Shown: positions 32,980 to 43,627 of the stretch, piece by piece | Layout of the letters: each line of letters begins with the position of its first letter | How positions within the stretch are numbered: position 1 is the first letter of the stretch | Assembly (NCBI GenBank): GCA_024803745.1 | Contig: JANJXV010000013.1 | Location: 57,127,602 to 57,191,601 of the forward strand | DNA from: Megascapheus bottae | Taxonomy: Eukaryota > Chordata > Mammalia > Rodentia > Geomyidae | Length of the DNA stretch: 64,000 nt | Direction: 5' to 3' | Notes under the pieces: generated by a model | What the model was told of the DNA's origin: nothing | The model's database searches: none | Seen by the model: only the letters and a program-made list of their open reading frames with translations | Translations under genes and position numbers: made by a program

Positions 32980-33700
32980 TATATATATATAATGTATATA
33001 TGACAAAAGGCCTAATATCCAGAATATACAAGGAGAACAAAAACTAACCCCCCCACAAAGAATCAATGGCCCAATCAATAAATGGGCAAAGAAGCTAAAT
33101 AGAGACTTCTCAGAAGAAGAATGACCAATACAACACACGAGGAAATGCTCAATATATTTAGTCATAGAAGGACTACAAACAAAAGCAACGTGGAGATTCC
33201 ATCTTATCCTAATCAGATTGACCAATAGTAAGAATTCGAGCAACAAATGCTGCGGGGGGGGGGGTGGTGGTGCGGAGAAACCCTGTGACACTGTTGGTGG
33301 GAATGTAAACAAGTACAAACACTCTGGAAGGTGGTTTGGAGATTTCTCAAACTTTCCCTATGATGCAGCCATACCACTCATGGGCATCTACCCAGAGCAT
33401 TACAGGTCAGGATACAGTAAAGACACTTGCACATCCAAGTTCACTATTCACGACAGCCAAGTTATGGAAACAACCCAGATGCCCTACCATAGATGGGTAG
33501 GACAAGGACATACAGTAAATTCTACTCATCTATTAGAAAGGCTGTATTATTTGCAGGTGAAGGGATGGACCTGGAACAAACAATGTGAAGTAAAGCAAGA
33601 TGTATTCAGAGAGACAAGGGGCATGTTTTCTCTCATATGTACAAGTTAAATTATAAACAAATCTGAAAACATAGACAGAGTCATATGCACATTCGTGCAA
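32980..33700 (+). mobile_element. LINE-1 fragment C, part 3 (ORF2 end and 3'UTR)
   Basis: CCTAATATCCAGAATATAC, AATGGGCAAAGAAGC, CACTGTTGGTGGGAATGTAA, AAACAACCCAGATGCCC and TTTTCTCTCATATGTAC trace the L1 3' end almost completely. A run of 11 G at 33254-33264 lies inside. Not coding. Confidence 0.93.
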
Positions 33701-34194
33701 GAAAATGGTCCAAGTGTCGTGTACCGCGGGGGGATTCCAGTGGTGCAACTCCACAGAACAACCCGTGTAACACAATGAAAGCAGGAGGCAGAAACTGTTC
33801 AGCACAGGGGAAGGGGCAGGCAAGTGGAGGGAGGCAGGGCGGCAGGTATTGTCCTTCTCGTCAGTGGACCATGCCAAGTGGAGCCGGCCAACTTGAGAGC
33901 ATGGGTGGAGGCTGGGGAGAAGGCGGGAAGGCTGACCTCAACCGAGATGCACTCTACTTAAAAACTGATTTGTCAACTTGAAACCCCTTTGTACAACTAC
34001 TTAAAGAGAAAACTAAGGAGAGCACAGCCATAAAATTTGATGCATAGGTTGCAAAATTAAGAAAACTGAGAGGAAGGGCAGGGCTGGGGTGGGGGGAGAA
34101 CGATGAGAGGGTGGTAGGACAGAGGTGTACTATGTTCTGAGCTCATGCACTGAATGATAACTCCTGTGTATGGCTGCTTACATATAATTCTTAA
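33701..34194. other. Probable L1 3' remainder or unique DNA
   Basis: Continues from the L1 without a clear end; a G/A-rich segment at 34075-34115 resembles L1 3'UTR polypurine. I see no other feature. Confidence 0.4.
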
Positions 34195-34261
34195 ATGGAG
34201 AAAAGTAAATAAACAAATTGTGGTCTACTCATAGAATAGAATATTAACCATCAGCCAAATT

Positions 34262-34582
34262 AAAGAATACCAATACAGAGAGCCGGGCATGGTGGCTCAC
34301 ACCTGTAATCCTCACTACTCAGGGGGCTGTGGTCTGAGGATCAAGGTTCAAAGCTAGCCTGGGCATGAAAGGACCTGAGACTTTTATTTCCAATTAATTA
34401 ACCTCTAGAAAATTAGGAAACGGGGCTTGGCTCAAGGGTAGGGCAGTAGCCTTGAACTACAGAGCTCAGGGACAGCACTCAGGCCCAGGGATAGGGCAGT
34501 AGTCTTGAGTTGAAGAGCTCAGGGACAGCAGCCAGGCAGCGTTCAAAGCCCATGACCCACACAAAAAAGAATACCAATACAG
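34262..34582 (+). mobile_element. Composite SINE with perfect 17-bp TSD
   Basis: AAAGAATACCAATACAG is present at 34262-34278 and again at 34566-34582. Between them are the head GCCGGGCATGGTGGCTCACA, GGTTCAAAGCTAGCCTGGGC, and a tRNA-like half in which the segment CTTGA...AGAGCTCAGGGACAGCA occurs twice, an internal duplication of about 65 bp. The identical flanks show the insertion is comparatively young. Confidence 0.96.
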
Positions 34583-34624
34583 CATAATCACAGAGATGAA
34601 TCTCAAAATAATTTGTTTTCAGTG

Positions 34625-34800
34625 CGAGGGGTGGAACTCATGGCCTTGTAATGCAAGTGTAGTGGTCTATCACGGGGCGACACTGCTACCCTTGATTCCT
34701 TTGTTTTATTATAGGGTCTCACTGTATAGCCCAAGCTGGCCTTGAACCCAGGACCCTCCTGCTTTTGTCTAGGACTGTGGGGATGTGTCACCAGGCTTAG
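34625..34800 (-). mobile_element. B1-type SINE, antisense
   Basis: GGGTCTCACTGTATAGCCC, AAGCTGGCCTTGAACCC and GTCACCAGGCTTAG are the reverse complement of a 7SL/B1 monomer. Confidence 0.82.
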
Positions 34801-34900
34801 TATCCTCAAAATACTTTTCCGAATGAAAGAAGCTAGATGGGGAAAGACACATGGTATGGCTCCATTTGCAAACGTATGCAACAGAAAACAAGCTTGTGGT

Positions 34901-35194
34901 GGCTCAGCTGAGCTGGGGTGCTGAGGAAGGAAGAGGGGTCACAAGTGGCAGGCCGAGGGGTCCGTGCCTCCTCCAGACTGTGGTAATGTCTCCACAGCGG
35001 TGCCACAAAGCAGTCTTCACAAACGCAAAACAGTGAGAGGATCTCATTCAAGACACGCGATCAACAGAGAAGAGAAATTCCATCGCGTGTAGAAAGTGAA
35101 GCTGTGAAGGAATTGGAAGCTGTGTTGTGCTCAGGCAGTCACATATCACGTGCTTTGCCCGTTTGTGGAAGTCAGACCCAAAGGACAGACAGTC
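34901..35194. other. Unique DNA
   Basis: No feature recognised; possibly remaining L1 3'UTR. Confidence 0.4.
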
Positions 35195-35285
35195 ATGGAT
35201 GGGGAGATAGAAGACAGATAGATGGTAGATGATTGATGATAGTTGTCTATGTAGATGGATGGATGGTGGATGGGTGACTGATATA
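35195..35285 (+). repeat. GATA/GATG simple repeat
   Basis: AGACAGATAGATGG grades into GATGGATGGATGG. Confidence 0.85.
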
Positions 35286-35355
35286 GACCATGATTTTATC
35301 AATGGGACTGTTGGAGGGATTAGAGGGAGAGAAGAAAAAGAGTGATAGAGAGTGA

Positions 35356-35555
35356 TTTTTTTTTTTTGCCAGTCCTGGGCCTTGAGCTCAGGGCCTGAGC
35401 ACTGTCCTTGGGTTTTCTCAAGGCTAGAGCTCTACCACTTGAGCCACAGAACCACTTCTGGCTTATTTCTATGTATTTGGTCCCTAGGAATTGAACCCTG
35501 GTCTTTGTGCATGCTAGGCAAGCACTCTACCGTTAGGCCAAACTCCTGGCCTGAG
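35356..35555 (-). mobile_element. Double tRNA-like SINE, antisense
   Basis: A T12 run (antisense tail) is followed by CTTGAGCTCAGGGCC, CTCTACCACTTGAGCC, GAATTGAACCCTGGTC and GCAAGCACTCTACCG, the reverse complement of both tRNA-like units. Confidence 0.93.
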
Positions 35556-36039
35556 GGTGAATTATTTTGAAATACATTCTAACTAATAGAAGATGGCATA
35601 AAAAATTCAGTAATAGCTGTCACTTAGTTGGGTGCTAAGGGATGTGGGAAAGAGAAAGCAAGAGAGAATTTTATTCTGAGGAAATATATATACACGTGCA
35701 ACACCATGTTCAGCTGAACATGTGTGCAATTCACACAACTAACGGATGCCAGGCAGGGGAGTAAACAGGCTGCCTGGGGGCGGCCGGTGTCCAGGAGGGA
35801 GAAAAAGGTGGTGAACGGAGGACAGGAGTGAGGATGAATGCTGTTGAAGGCATTTATTCTCCTGCATGACAACCGAGCAGGGAAACCTCTTTGAACTATT
35901 TCAGAAAGGGAGAGGGCAGGGGGGAGATGGAAAGGAGGGGTTTATTGGAATACATCGCACGCATGTACAGAAATATCAATGATTGAACTTCCACACACAG
36001 CCAATATATACCAATGAAAAGTGTGAAAAGAAAGGAGAA
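35556..36039. other. Unique AT-richer DNA
   Basis: No gene or element I can name. Confidence 0.4.
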
Positions 36040-36890
36040 GAAAGAAAGGTCAAAAGAAAGTGTACCACTAAATGAAGATGGAGCAATATATTTTTAATGA
36101 CTAGTGGGTCACTGGAGAAATCAAGGAGAAAAATTCAAAATACCTAGAATCAAATAGAAGTAAAAAGACAACTTTCCAGAATTCGTGGGTCACACCAAAG
36201 GCAGTGTGACCAGGAACTCAGAGCACTGGTGCTGGAAGGTCCGAGATCGCCCTGATACAGTGCTCCTCAAGACAGAAGAACAAGCCAGCCCCAAGAAGTA
36301 GTAAAGACTGGGCCTAGCAGTGAAGAGGAGGTTAAGACGAACAAAGAATCAAGGAACAGAGCTGGTCCTTTGAAAGGATAAACAAGGTGACTAACCAAGA
36401 GAAAGAAAGAAGACCCACCTGAACAAAATTAGAGATGGAAACAAGGAGGAGAGATACCACACGTGGCAAGAGGATCACTAGAGAACATTTGGAAAAGTCG
36501 CATTCCAGTAAATACAAAATGTAGAAGAAATAAAGAAGTTTCTCGACACATATGACTTACCAAAATAGGATCAAGAGCATACAAACAACTCAAACAGATC
36601 TAGAAGAAGAACTGAAATGAAAGCAGTAATAAGAGGATAGAAACAATTCAAGTAGATCTAGAAGAGAAATGAAATGGAAGCAAGCAGTAAGATAGACTCC
36701 CAGCGAAGAGCAGCCAGGCACAGGGTGGATTCTCTGCAGCCTACATGAGAATGAGTGACACGGGGAGTCCGAGAGGTTCCTTAAAACAGACAGGGAAGGA
36801 ACAGTACCAAGCTCATTCTACAAAAGCCCACAGAAAGAACCTCCGCATCAACTTTCCTGATGGTCATAAGTGTAAGAATTCTCAACAAGG
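36040..36890 (+). mobile_element. LINE-1 fragment E, ORF2 (finger/palm region)
   Basis: CAAAGAATCAAGGAACAGAG, GTCCTTTGAAAGGATAAAC, AAAATTAGAGATGGAAAC, AGAAGAAATAAAGAAG, GACACATATGACTTACC and GAAAGCAGTAATAAGAGG follow the order of the L1 ORF2 reverse transcriptase 5' region. The tail reaches TAAGAATTCTCAACAAGG. Frames are broken. Confidence 0.88.
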
Positions 36891-37185
36891 GCGCCAGGCA
36901 CGATGACTCATGCCTACCATTTCAGCCAGGACTGGAAGGATTTAGCTTTGAAGGCAGAGCAAAAAGATAACAAGAGCCATCTCCACAAACCACGCTGGCA
37001 CAGTGGCATGCCCTGCCATCCAGGCCACAGGGGAGGCATAGCTGAGAGGACTGTAGTCTGAGGCTAGCCCTGGACAAAAATAAAAACCCTATCAGAAAAC
37101 ACAGCGGAGGCAAAAAGGGCTGCATGAGTATGAAGTGATGGTGTCTACAAAGCATCAGGCCCTGACGTCAGCCCCAGTACTGTAA
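36891..37185 (+). mobile_element. Diverged composite SINE in L1
   Basis: GCCAGGCACGATGACTCATG gives the head and AGGCCCTGACGTCAGCCCC the 3' end. The middle holds a second head-like segment (GCATGCCCTGCCATCCAGG), so it may be a dimer of heads. Confidence 0.65.
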
Positions 37186-37590
37186 ATTTAGGGAGATAGA
37201 TATAGATACAAAGATAGATAGATCGAAATATCCAGATGTGATTGCCAATATTTAGGCATGTGATTTAGAATTTACACATCAATATTGCTTTATGTATGAT
37301 TATAAATATAACCAGTAATCAACAGTCAATATATGATCAACATAATATATAGTAGATAATATAATATAATATTCAATAATAAATACTATAATAAAATAAC
37401 AATAGAATAATTTGATCAGTATGAATTTTATGATATTTATATATTCATGTATCATATATAAAATCAATATATATTGTCAAATACATGACAGGTATTTGAC
37501 AAATATTTAGTTCTGTTTCAGTGGTCAATACATACATACATACATACATATGTACATACATACATACATACATACATACAGATTGATAAA
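37186..37590. repeat. AT-rich DNA with GATA and (CATA)n
   Basis: AGATAGATATAGATAC and GATAGATAGATCG to the left, very AT-rich middle, and a (CATA)n/(TACA)n run at 37529-37580. It is the most AT-rich 400 bases of the window. Confidence 0.88.
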
Positions 37591-38165
37591 TAACTAATAT
37601 CCCGACAATATAAAGAGCTCCATGACCTAACAATCAGATACTATAATTTTACAAAGATGAGCAAAGAACTTGAATAGACCTTCTCTAGATAGGATGCACA
37701 GGATAATTGACACAGGAACAGGCGTTCACTCTCGAGGACACACATCCGAACCAGAGCAGAACACTCTCTCACCCCTCACCTCATAATGACAGCAGACCAC
37801 AATCAGGCCTCACCGGGAATCTGCAGCTGAGCGCCACTGCCAGGCTCTGGGAGGGACCCTGTCACCAACCCAGCAAACGACCTGGACTCAGAGGGACTCA
37901 GAGGGTGCGGCTGGGAGTGCGGCATGGTGCAGCCAGGCAGGAAATGGCCAGACATTTCCCGTACAAATTGAAGTTAGAATCTCTGTACCATCCAGCCGAA
38001 GCACTTGTGGGCATAGACCAAGACCTGGAAGCCACGTCTGTGTGGGTACTCGTGTTCCCAGCTGTCCACCGCTAACTGGAAAGTCAGGTGTCTGAGGACC
38101 GATGAATGCCCACACATGGCCATCCTGACAACGGCACCCAACTCAGATGAATCCTGCGGATGCCG
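37591..38165 (+). mobile_element. LINE-1 fragment E, 3' part
   Basis: AACTAATATCCCGACAATAT, CAAAGAACTTGAATAGACC and a diverged TCTGTACCATCCAGCC region match the 3' end of L1 in order, though CpG and other changes are many. Confidence 0.65.
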
Positions 38166-38670
38166 CTCAGGGGCATGGCCAACGATTCCACTGGGAAATC
38201 CCTAGACTCCACAGACCCGGAGAGGGTGGAGGGCAGGGGTGGGGGAAGGGAGGCGTTGGGGCCACCATTTCATGGGGACAGAGCTCTGGTGTGGGAAGGT
38301 GAGAGCGCTGTGGAGGTGACGGGGTCAGGCTGCGCAGACTGCAAGAGTGGCTAACAACAGTGAAGGAAATGGCCACGAGCCTGGGGCGGGCTGCACGCAC
38401 AGTGGGGAGATCCTGAGCGAGAAAGGCCCAGACCGGCTCTCCAAATAGAAGACGACTGTGGGGGGCCCTAGAGGCAGAGGACAGGGATGTGAGAACCAGA
38501 GATGAGCATCTAGGCAATGAGAAGGCCGGGCCAGGAGTGGAAAAGCAAAGTGGAAAGGACACACTAGAGGTCAGGGAGAAGTGAGAGGAAAGAGGAGCAT
38601 TGGAGAGAGAAGGCTGTGAGGAACAACATGGCGTCTGACGTGGGGGAGGGTGAGAGAGGACTGAGGGCGT

Positions 38671-38880
38671 GAGGACGGAGGCTGGACCACAGAACTGCAG
38701 GACACACATGGAGGACGGAGGCTGGACCACAGAACAGAACTGCAGGATGAACATGGAGGACGGAGGCTGGACCACAGAACTGCAGGACACACATGGAGGA
38801 CGGAGGCTGGACCACAGAACTGCAGGACACACATGGAGGACGGAGGCTGGACCACAGAACAGAACTGCAGGATGGACGTG
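38671..38880 (+). repeat. 40/45-bp minisatellite, five copies
   Basis: Copies begin GAGGACGGAGGCTGGACCAC at 38671, 38711, 38756, 38796 and 38836. Lengths are 40, 45, 40, 40 and 45 bp; the 45-bp form has an extra ACAGA before ACTGCAGG and a GGATG end. The order short-long-short-short-long suggests duplication of a two-unit block. Confidence 0.97.
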
Positions 38881-39044
38881 GACGGAATGACTGTGGGTTT
38901 TAAAGAATGAATGTGAAATGTGGACGACAAGAAGCAGAGCACAGAACACACAACATGCAGAGAGGAGCAGACAATATGGAAAACATGACAGGGCAAAAGA
39001 GAATGGGGAAGAGGCATGGGGGAGAGAAACAGAGAGACGGGGGC

Positions 39045-39127
39045 AAAGAGAGAAAAAGAGACAGAGACCTACAGAGACAGACTCAGAGACAGAGAGACAC
39101 AGAGAGAAAAAAGAGAAAGAGAGACAG
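39045..39127 (+). repeat. (GAGACA)n-type purine tract
   Basis: AGAGACAGAGAGACACAGAG-like repeats. Confidence 0.85.
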
Positions 39128-39149
39128 TTACGGTGGAGGATGTAGTGTG

Positions 39150-39590
39150 AGGTGAGGGGAGGTAAAAGGACAAAAGTGAGGTGGGAGGAGAGGAGGAGGC
39201 ATGGTGGAGGGTGTGGTGGAGGTGAGGAGGTGTAGAAGGTGGATAGTGAGGTGGAGGAGAGGAGGAGGCATGGTGGAGGTGTGGTGGAGGTGAGGAGGTG
39301 TAGAAGGTGGATAGTGATGTGGAGGTGAGAGGAGGAGGCATGGTGGAGGTGTGGTGGAGGTGAGGAGGTGTAGTAGGTGGAGGTGAGCAGGAGGTGTGGT
39401 GGAGGCGTGGTGGAGGTGAGGAGTAGGGGTGGTTAGCTGTGGTGGAGGTGAGGAGGTGTAGAAGTTGTCTAGTGATGTGGAGGTGAGAGGAGGAGGTGCG
39501 GTGCACCGTGTGGTGGAGTGAGGAGGTGTAGTAGGTGGAGGTGAGCAGGAGGTGTGGTGGAGGCGTGGTGGAGGTGAGGCATGTGCAGGT
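39150..39590 (+). repeat. ~70-bp GGTGGAGG minisatellite
   Basis: GGTGGAGGTGAGGAGGTGTA recurs about six times with 60-90 bp spacing, each followed by GAAGGTGGATAG or TAGGTGGAGGTGAGCAGG. Copies are diverged and some are chimeric. Confidence 0.9.
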
Positions 39591-39949
39591 GGCGTTGAGT
39601 GTGGGGTGGAGCGTGGAGGAGTCTGGTGTGTGTGCTGGCTGTCTCTCCTGTGTCAGGGCCGTGTGCTGACGCCTGTGCAGAGTCAATGGGATGAGGAGGA
39701 CGTGGAGGAGTGGACAGGAGGCGTGGCGCGTTGTCCAGTCCTCGGGGTGCTGTGCTCAGTAGTTTGGCCTCCTGTGTCTGTGGTGGAGATGTTGAGGTGG
39801 ACATCTTGGAAAGGCACAGGGGATGTTCTGGTGGGACTGCGGAACGGGAGGGTCTGGAGTTACCAGTGGCCTGGACGGAAGAGAGTCGCAGAGTGGGCAG
39901 CATGGAGTGGTGTGGGGCGGGAGCAGGGAGGAGAGGAGGCGTGGTTTGC

Positions 39950-42900
39950 GGTGTGGGATGTGGTTTGGGATGTGGGGTGGGATGTGGAGTGGGATGTGGG
40001 GTGGGATGTGGAGTGGGATGTGGAGTGGGATGTGGTGTGGGATGTGTGTGGGATGTGGAGTGGGATGTGGAGTGGGATGTGGTGTGGGATGTGGTGTGGG
40101 ATGTGGGGTGGGATGTGGAGTGGGATGTGGGGTGGGATGTGGAGTGGGATGTGGAGTGGGATGTGGTGTGGGATGTGTGTGGGATTTGGAGTGGGATGTG
40201 GTGTGGGATGTGGAGTGGGATGTGTGTGGGATGTGGAGTGGGATGTGGAGTGGGATGTGGTGTGGGATGTGGTGTGGGATGTGTGTGGGATGTGGAGTGG
40301 GATGTGGGGTGGGATGTGGGGTGGGATGTGTGTGGGATGTGGTGTGGGATGTGTGTGGGATGTGGAGTGGGATGTGGTGTGGGATGTGTGTGGGATGTGT
40401 GTGGGATGTGGAGTGGGATGTGTGTGGGATGTGGAGTGGGATGTGGAGTGGGATGTGGTGTGGGATGTGTGTGGGATGTGGAGTGGGATGTGGTGTGGGA
40501 TGTGTGTGGGATGTGGAGTGGGATGTGGAGTGGGATGTGGGGTGGGATGTGGGGTGGGATGTGGAGTGGGATGTGGAGTGGTATGTGGTGTGGGATGTGG
40601 GGTGGGATGTGGGGTGGGATGTGTGTGGGATGTGGAGTGGGATGTGGAGTGGGATGTGGAGTGGGATGTGTGTGGGATGTGGAGTGGGATGTGGAGTGGG
40701 ATGTGGTGTGGGATGTGTGTGGGATGTGGAGTGGGATGTGGAGTGGGATGTGGAGTGGGATGTGGTGTGGGATGTGGAGTGGGATGTGGAGTGGGATGTG
40801 GAGTGGGATGTGGGGTGGGATGTGGGGTGGGATGTGGGGTGGGATGTGGAGTGGGATGTGGGGTGGGATGTGGGGTGAGATGTGGGGTGGGATGTGGGGT
40901 GGGATGTGGGGTGGGATGTGGGGTGGGATGTGGGGTGGGATGTGGAGTGGGATGTGGGGTGGGATGTTGGGTGGGATGTGGAGTGGGATGTGGTGTGGGA
41001 TGTGGGGTGGGATGTGGAGTGGGATGTGGTGTGAGATGTGGAGTGGGATGTGGGGTGGGATGTGGGGTGGGATGTGGAGTGGGATGTGGGGTGGGATGTG
41101 GAGTGGGATGTGGAGTGGGATGTGGAGTGGGATGTGGGGTGGGATGTGGGGTGGGATGTGGGGTGGGATGTGGAGTGGGATGTGGGGTGGGATGTGGGGT
41201 GAGATGTGGGGTGGGATGTGGGGTGGGATGTGGGGTGGGATGTGGGGTGGGATGTGGGGTGGGATGTGGAGTGGGATGTGGGGTGGGATGTTGGGTGGGA
41301 TGTGGAGTGGGATGTGGTGTGGGATGTGGGGTGGGATGTGGAGTGGGATGTGGTGTGAGATGTGGAGTGGGATGTGGGGTGGGATGTGGGGTGGGATGTG
41401 GAGTGGGATGTGGGGTGGGATGTGGAGTGGGATGTGGTGTGGGATGTGGAGTGGGATGTGGAGTGGGATGTGTGTGGGATGTGGGGTGGGATGTGGGGTG
41501 GGATGTGGGGTGGGATGTGGGGTGGGATGTGGTGTGGGATGTGGAGTGGGATGTGGAGTGGGATGTGGAGTGGGATGTGGAGTGGGATGTGGTGTGGGAT
41601 GTGTGTGGGATGTGGAGTGGGATGTGGTATGGGATGTGGGGTGGGATGTGGAGTGGGATGTGTGTGGGATGTGGAGTGGTATGTGGTGTGGGATGTGGGG
41701 TGGGATGTGGGGTGGGATGTGTGTGGGATGTGGAGTGGGATGTGGAGTGGGATGTGGAGTGGGATGTGTGTGGGATGTGGAGTGGGATGTGGAGTGGGAT
41801 GTGGTGTGGGATGTGTGTGGGATGTGGAGTGGGATGTGGAGTGGGATGTGGAGTGGGATGTGGTGTGGGATGTGGAGTGGGATGTGGAGTGGGATGTGGA
41901 GTGGGATGTGGGGTGGGATGTGGGGTGAGATGTGGGGTGGGATGTGGGGTGGGATGTGGAGTGGGATGTGGGGTGGGATGTGGGGTGAGATGTGGGGTGG
42001 GATGTGGGGTGGGATGTGGGGTGGGATGTGGGGTGGGATGTGGAGTGGGATGTGGGGTGGGATGTTGGGTGGGATGTGGAGTGGGATGTGGTGTGGGATG
42101 TGGGGTGGGATGTGGAGTGGGATGTGGAGTGGGATGTGTGTGGGATGTGGAGTGGGATGTGGGGTGGGATGTGGAGTGGGATGTGGAGTGGGATGTGGAG
42201 TGGGATGTGGAGTGGGATGTGGTGTGAGATGTGGAGTGGGATGTGGGGTGGGATGTGGGGTGGGATGTGGAGTGGGATGTGGGGTGGGATGTGGAGTGGG
42301 ATGTGGTGTGGGATGTGGAGTGGGATGTGGAGTGGGATGTGTGTGGGATGTGGGGTGGGATGTGGGGTGGGATGTGGGGTGGGATGTGGGGTGGGATGTG
42401 GAGTGGGATGTGGTGTGGGATGTGGAGTGGGATGTGGAGTGGGATGTGGAGTGGGATGTGGAGTGGGATGTGGTATGGGATGTGGGGTGGGATGTGGAGT
42501 GGGATGTGGGGTGGGATGTGTGTGGAATGTGGGGTGGGATGTGGAGTGGGATGTGGAGTGGGATGTGGAGTGGGATGTGGGGTGTGATGTGGAGTGGGAT
42601 GTGGGGTGGGATATGGGGTGGGATGTGGGGTGGGATGTGTGTGGGATATGGGGTGGGATGTGGAGTGGGATGTGTGGGATGTGTGTGGGATGTGGAGTGG
42701 GATGTGGAGTGGGATGTGGAGTGGGATGTGTGTGGGATGTGGGGTGGGATGTGGTGTGGTTTGCTGTGTGGGATCAGTGTGGGATTTGGTGTGGGACGTG
42801 GTGTGAGTGGGATCAGTGTGGGATGTGGAGTGGGATGTGGTGTGGGATGTGGTGTGGGTGGGATCAGTGTGGGATGTGGAGTGGGATGTGGAGTGGGATG

Positions 42901-42985
42901 TGGAGTGGGATGTGGAGTGGGATGTGGTGTGGGACGTGGTGTGGGAGGGATCAGTGTGGGATGTGGAGTGGGATGTGGTGTGAGG
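39950..42985 (+). repeat. 3-kb minisatellite, 12-bp unit
   Basis: About 250 copies of GGGATGTGGAGT and its variants (GGGG, GGTG at the eighth to eleventh positions) occupy 3 kb. The 12-bp length keeps one frame constant and yields four-residue repeats on every frame. Interspersed 11-bp units (GGGATGTGTGT) shift the phase by one without creating stops. Marker variants (GATGTTGGG at 40963 and 41287; GTGAGATG at 40875 and 41199) show a 324-bp higher-order repeat of 27 units; another marker (GGTATGTGG) recurs 1098 bp apart. The right end (42770-42970) has GGGATCAGTGTG variants. Confidence 0.98.
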
Positions 42986-43496
42986 CGGGGCGGGAGCAGG
43001 GAGGAGAGGAGGCCTGGTTTGCCGTGTGGGGTGTGGTGTGAGGATGGAGAGTGCTGTTTGGGAGAAGCTGGGGTGTGGAGATTGCGGGGAGGGCGTGGAG
43101 GGCGCAGGCTGGAGGATGGGACGTGCGCTGTGGAGTGTGGCGTGCATGGCTGCGAGGCAAGCGGAGGGGAGCGGAGGGGCCGTGCGTGGAGAGCGGATGG
43201 CGATGTGGCCATGCAGAGTGGCTGCGAGGTAGGGTGGACAGGAAGAGTGGACTGTGCCTCGCACACTGAACAGAGCCCTGTGCAGCGTGGAGGGAGACGG
43301 GAGGGGGGTGAGAGGTGAGGGGGGGCAAGAAGAGGAGGATGAGGAGCGGGCTGTGGACTGGAGAAGGGATTGGGCAGGGAGAATGTGGCGCGGGGTGTGG
43401 AGAGTGGAGGGTGGAGTGGGTGGAGAGGGAGATGGAGGGCGGTGTGCACAGTGCAGGTGTGTGAGGAGAGTGGGTGTGGAGATCGCCGAGCAGACA

Positions 43497-43627
43497 GTGG
43501 AGCTCGGCGTGGACGGTGGAGCTCGGCGTGGACGGTGGAGCTCGGCGTGGATGGTGGAGCTCGGCGTGGACTGTGGAGCTCGGCGTGGACGGTGGAGCTC
43601 AGCGTGGACGGTGGAGCTCGGCGTGTC
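43497..43627 (+). repeat. 19-bp minisatellite, seven copies
   Basis: GTGGAGCTCGGCGTGGACG repeats seven times at 19-bp spacing. Each copy but one has a SacI site (GAGCTC) and two CpG. One copy reads CAGCGT and one ends GGATG. Confidence 0.97.

Larger units (their letters stand above)
34195..34900 (+). mobile_element. Second LINE-1 3'UTR copy, split by SINEs
   Basis: AATAAACAAATTGTGGTCTAC, AGAATAGAATATTAACCATC, then after a SINE ATAATCACAGAGATGAATC and, past a B1, TGAAAGAAGCTAGATGG repeat the L1 3'UTR landmarks already used at 33470-33650, so this is a separate copy. Confidence 0.75.

Noticed and set aside
29625..34900. Intact LINE-1
   Set aside because: Pieces appear in order but with many stops, SINE splits and at least two overlapping 3' ends, so there is no full-length or active copy.
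39552..43318. Long Trp/Gly/Met/Val frames on the + strand and His/Pro/Thr/Ser frames on the minus strand
   Set aside because: They translate the 12-bp minisatellite. Frame changes at 11-bp units and equal openness on both strands show they are not coding.
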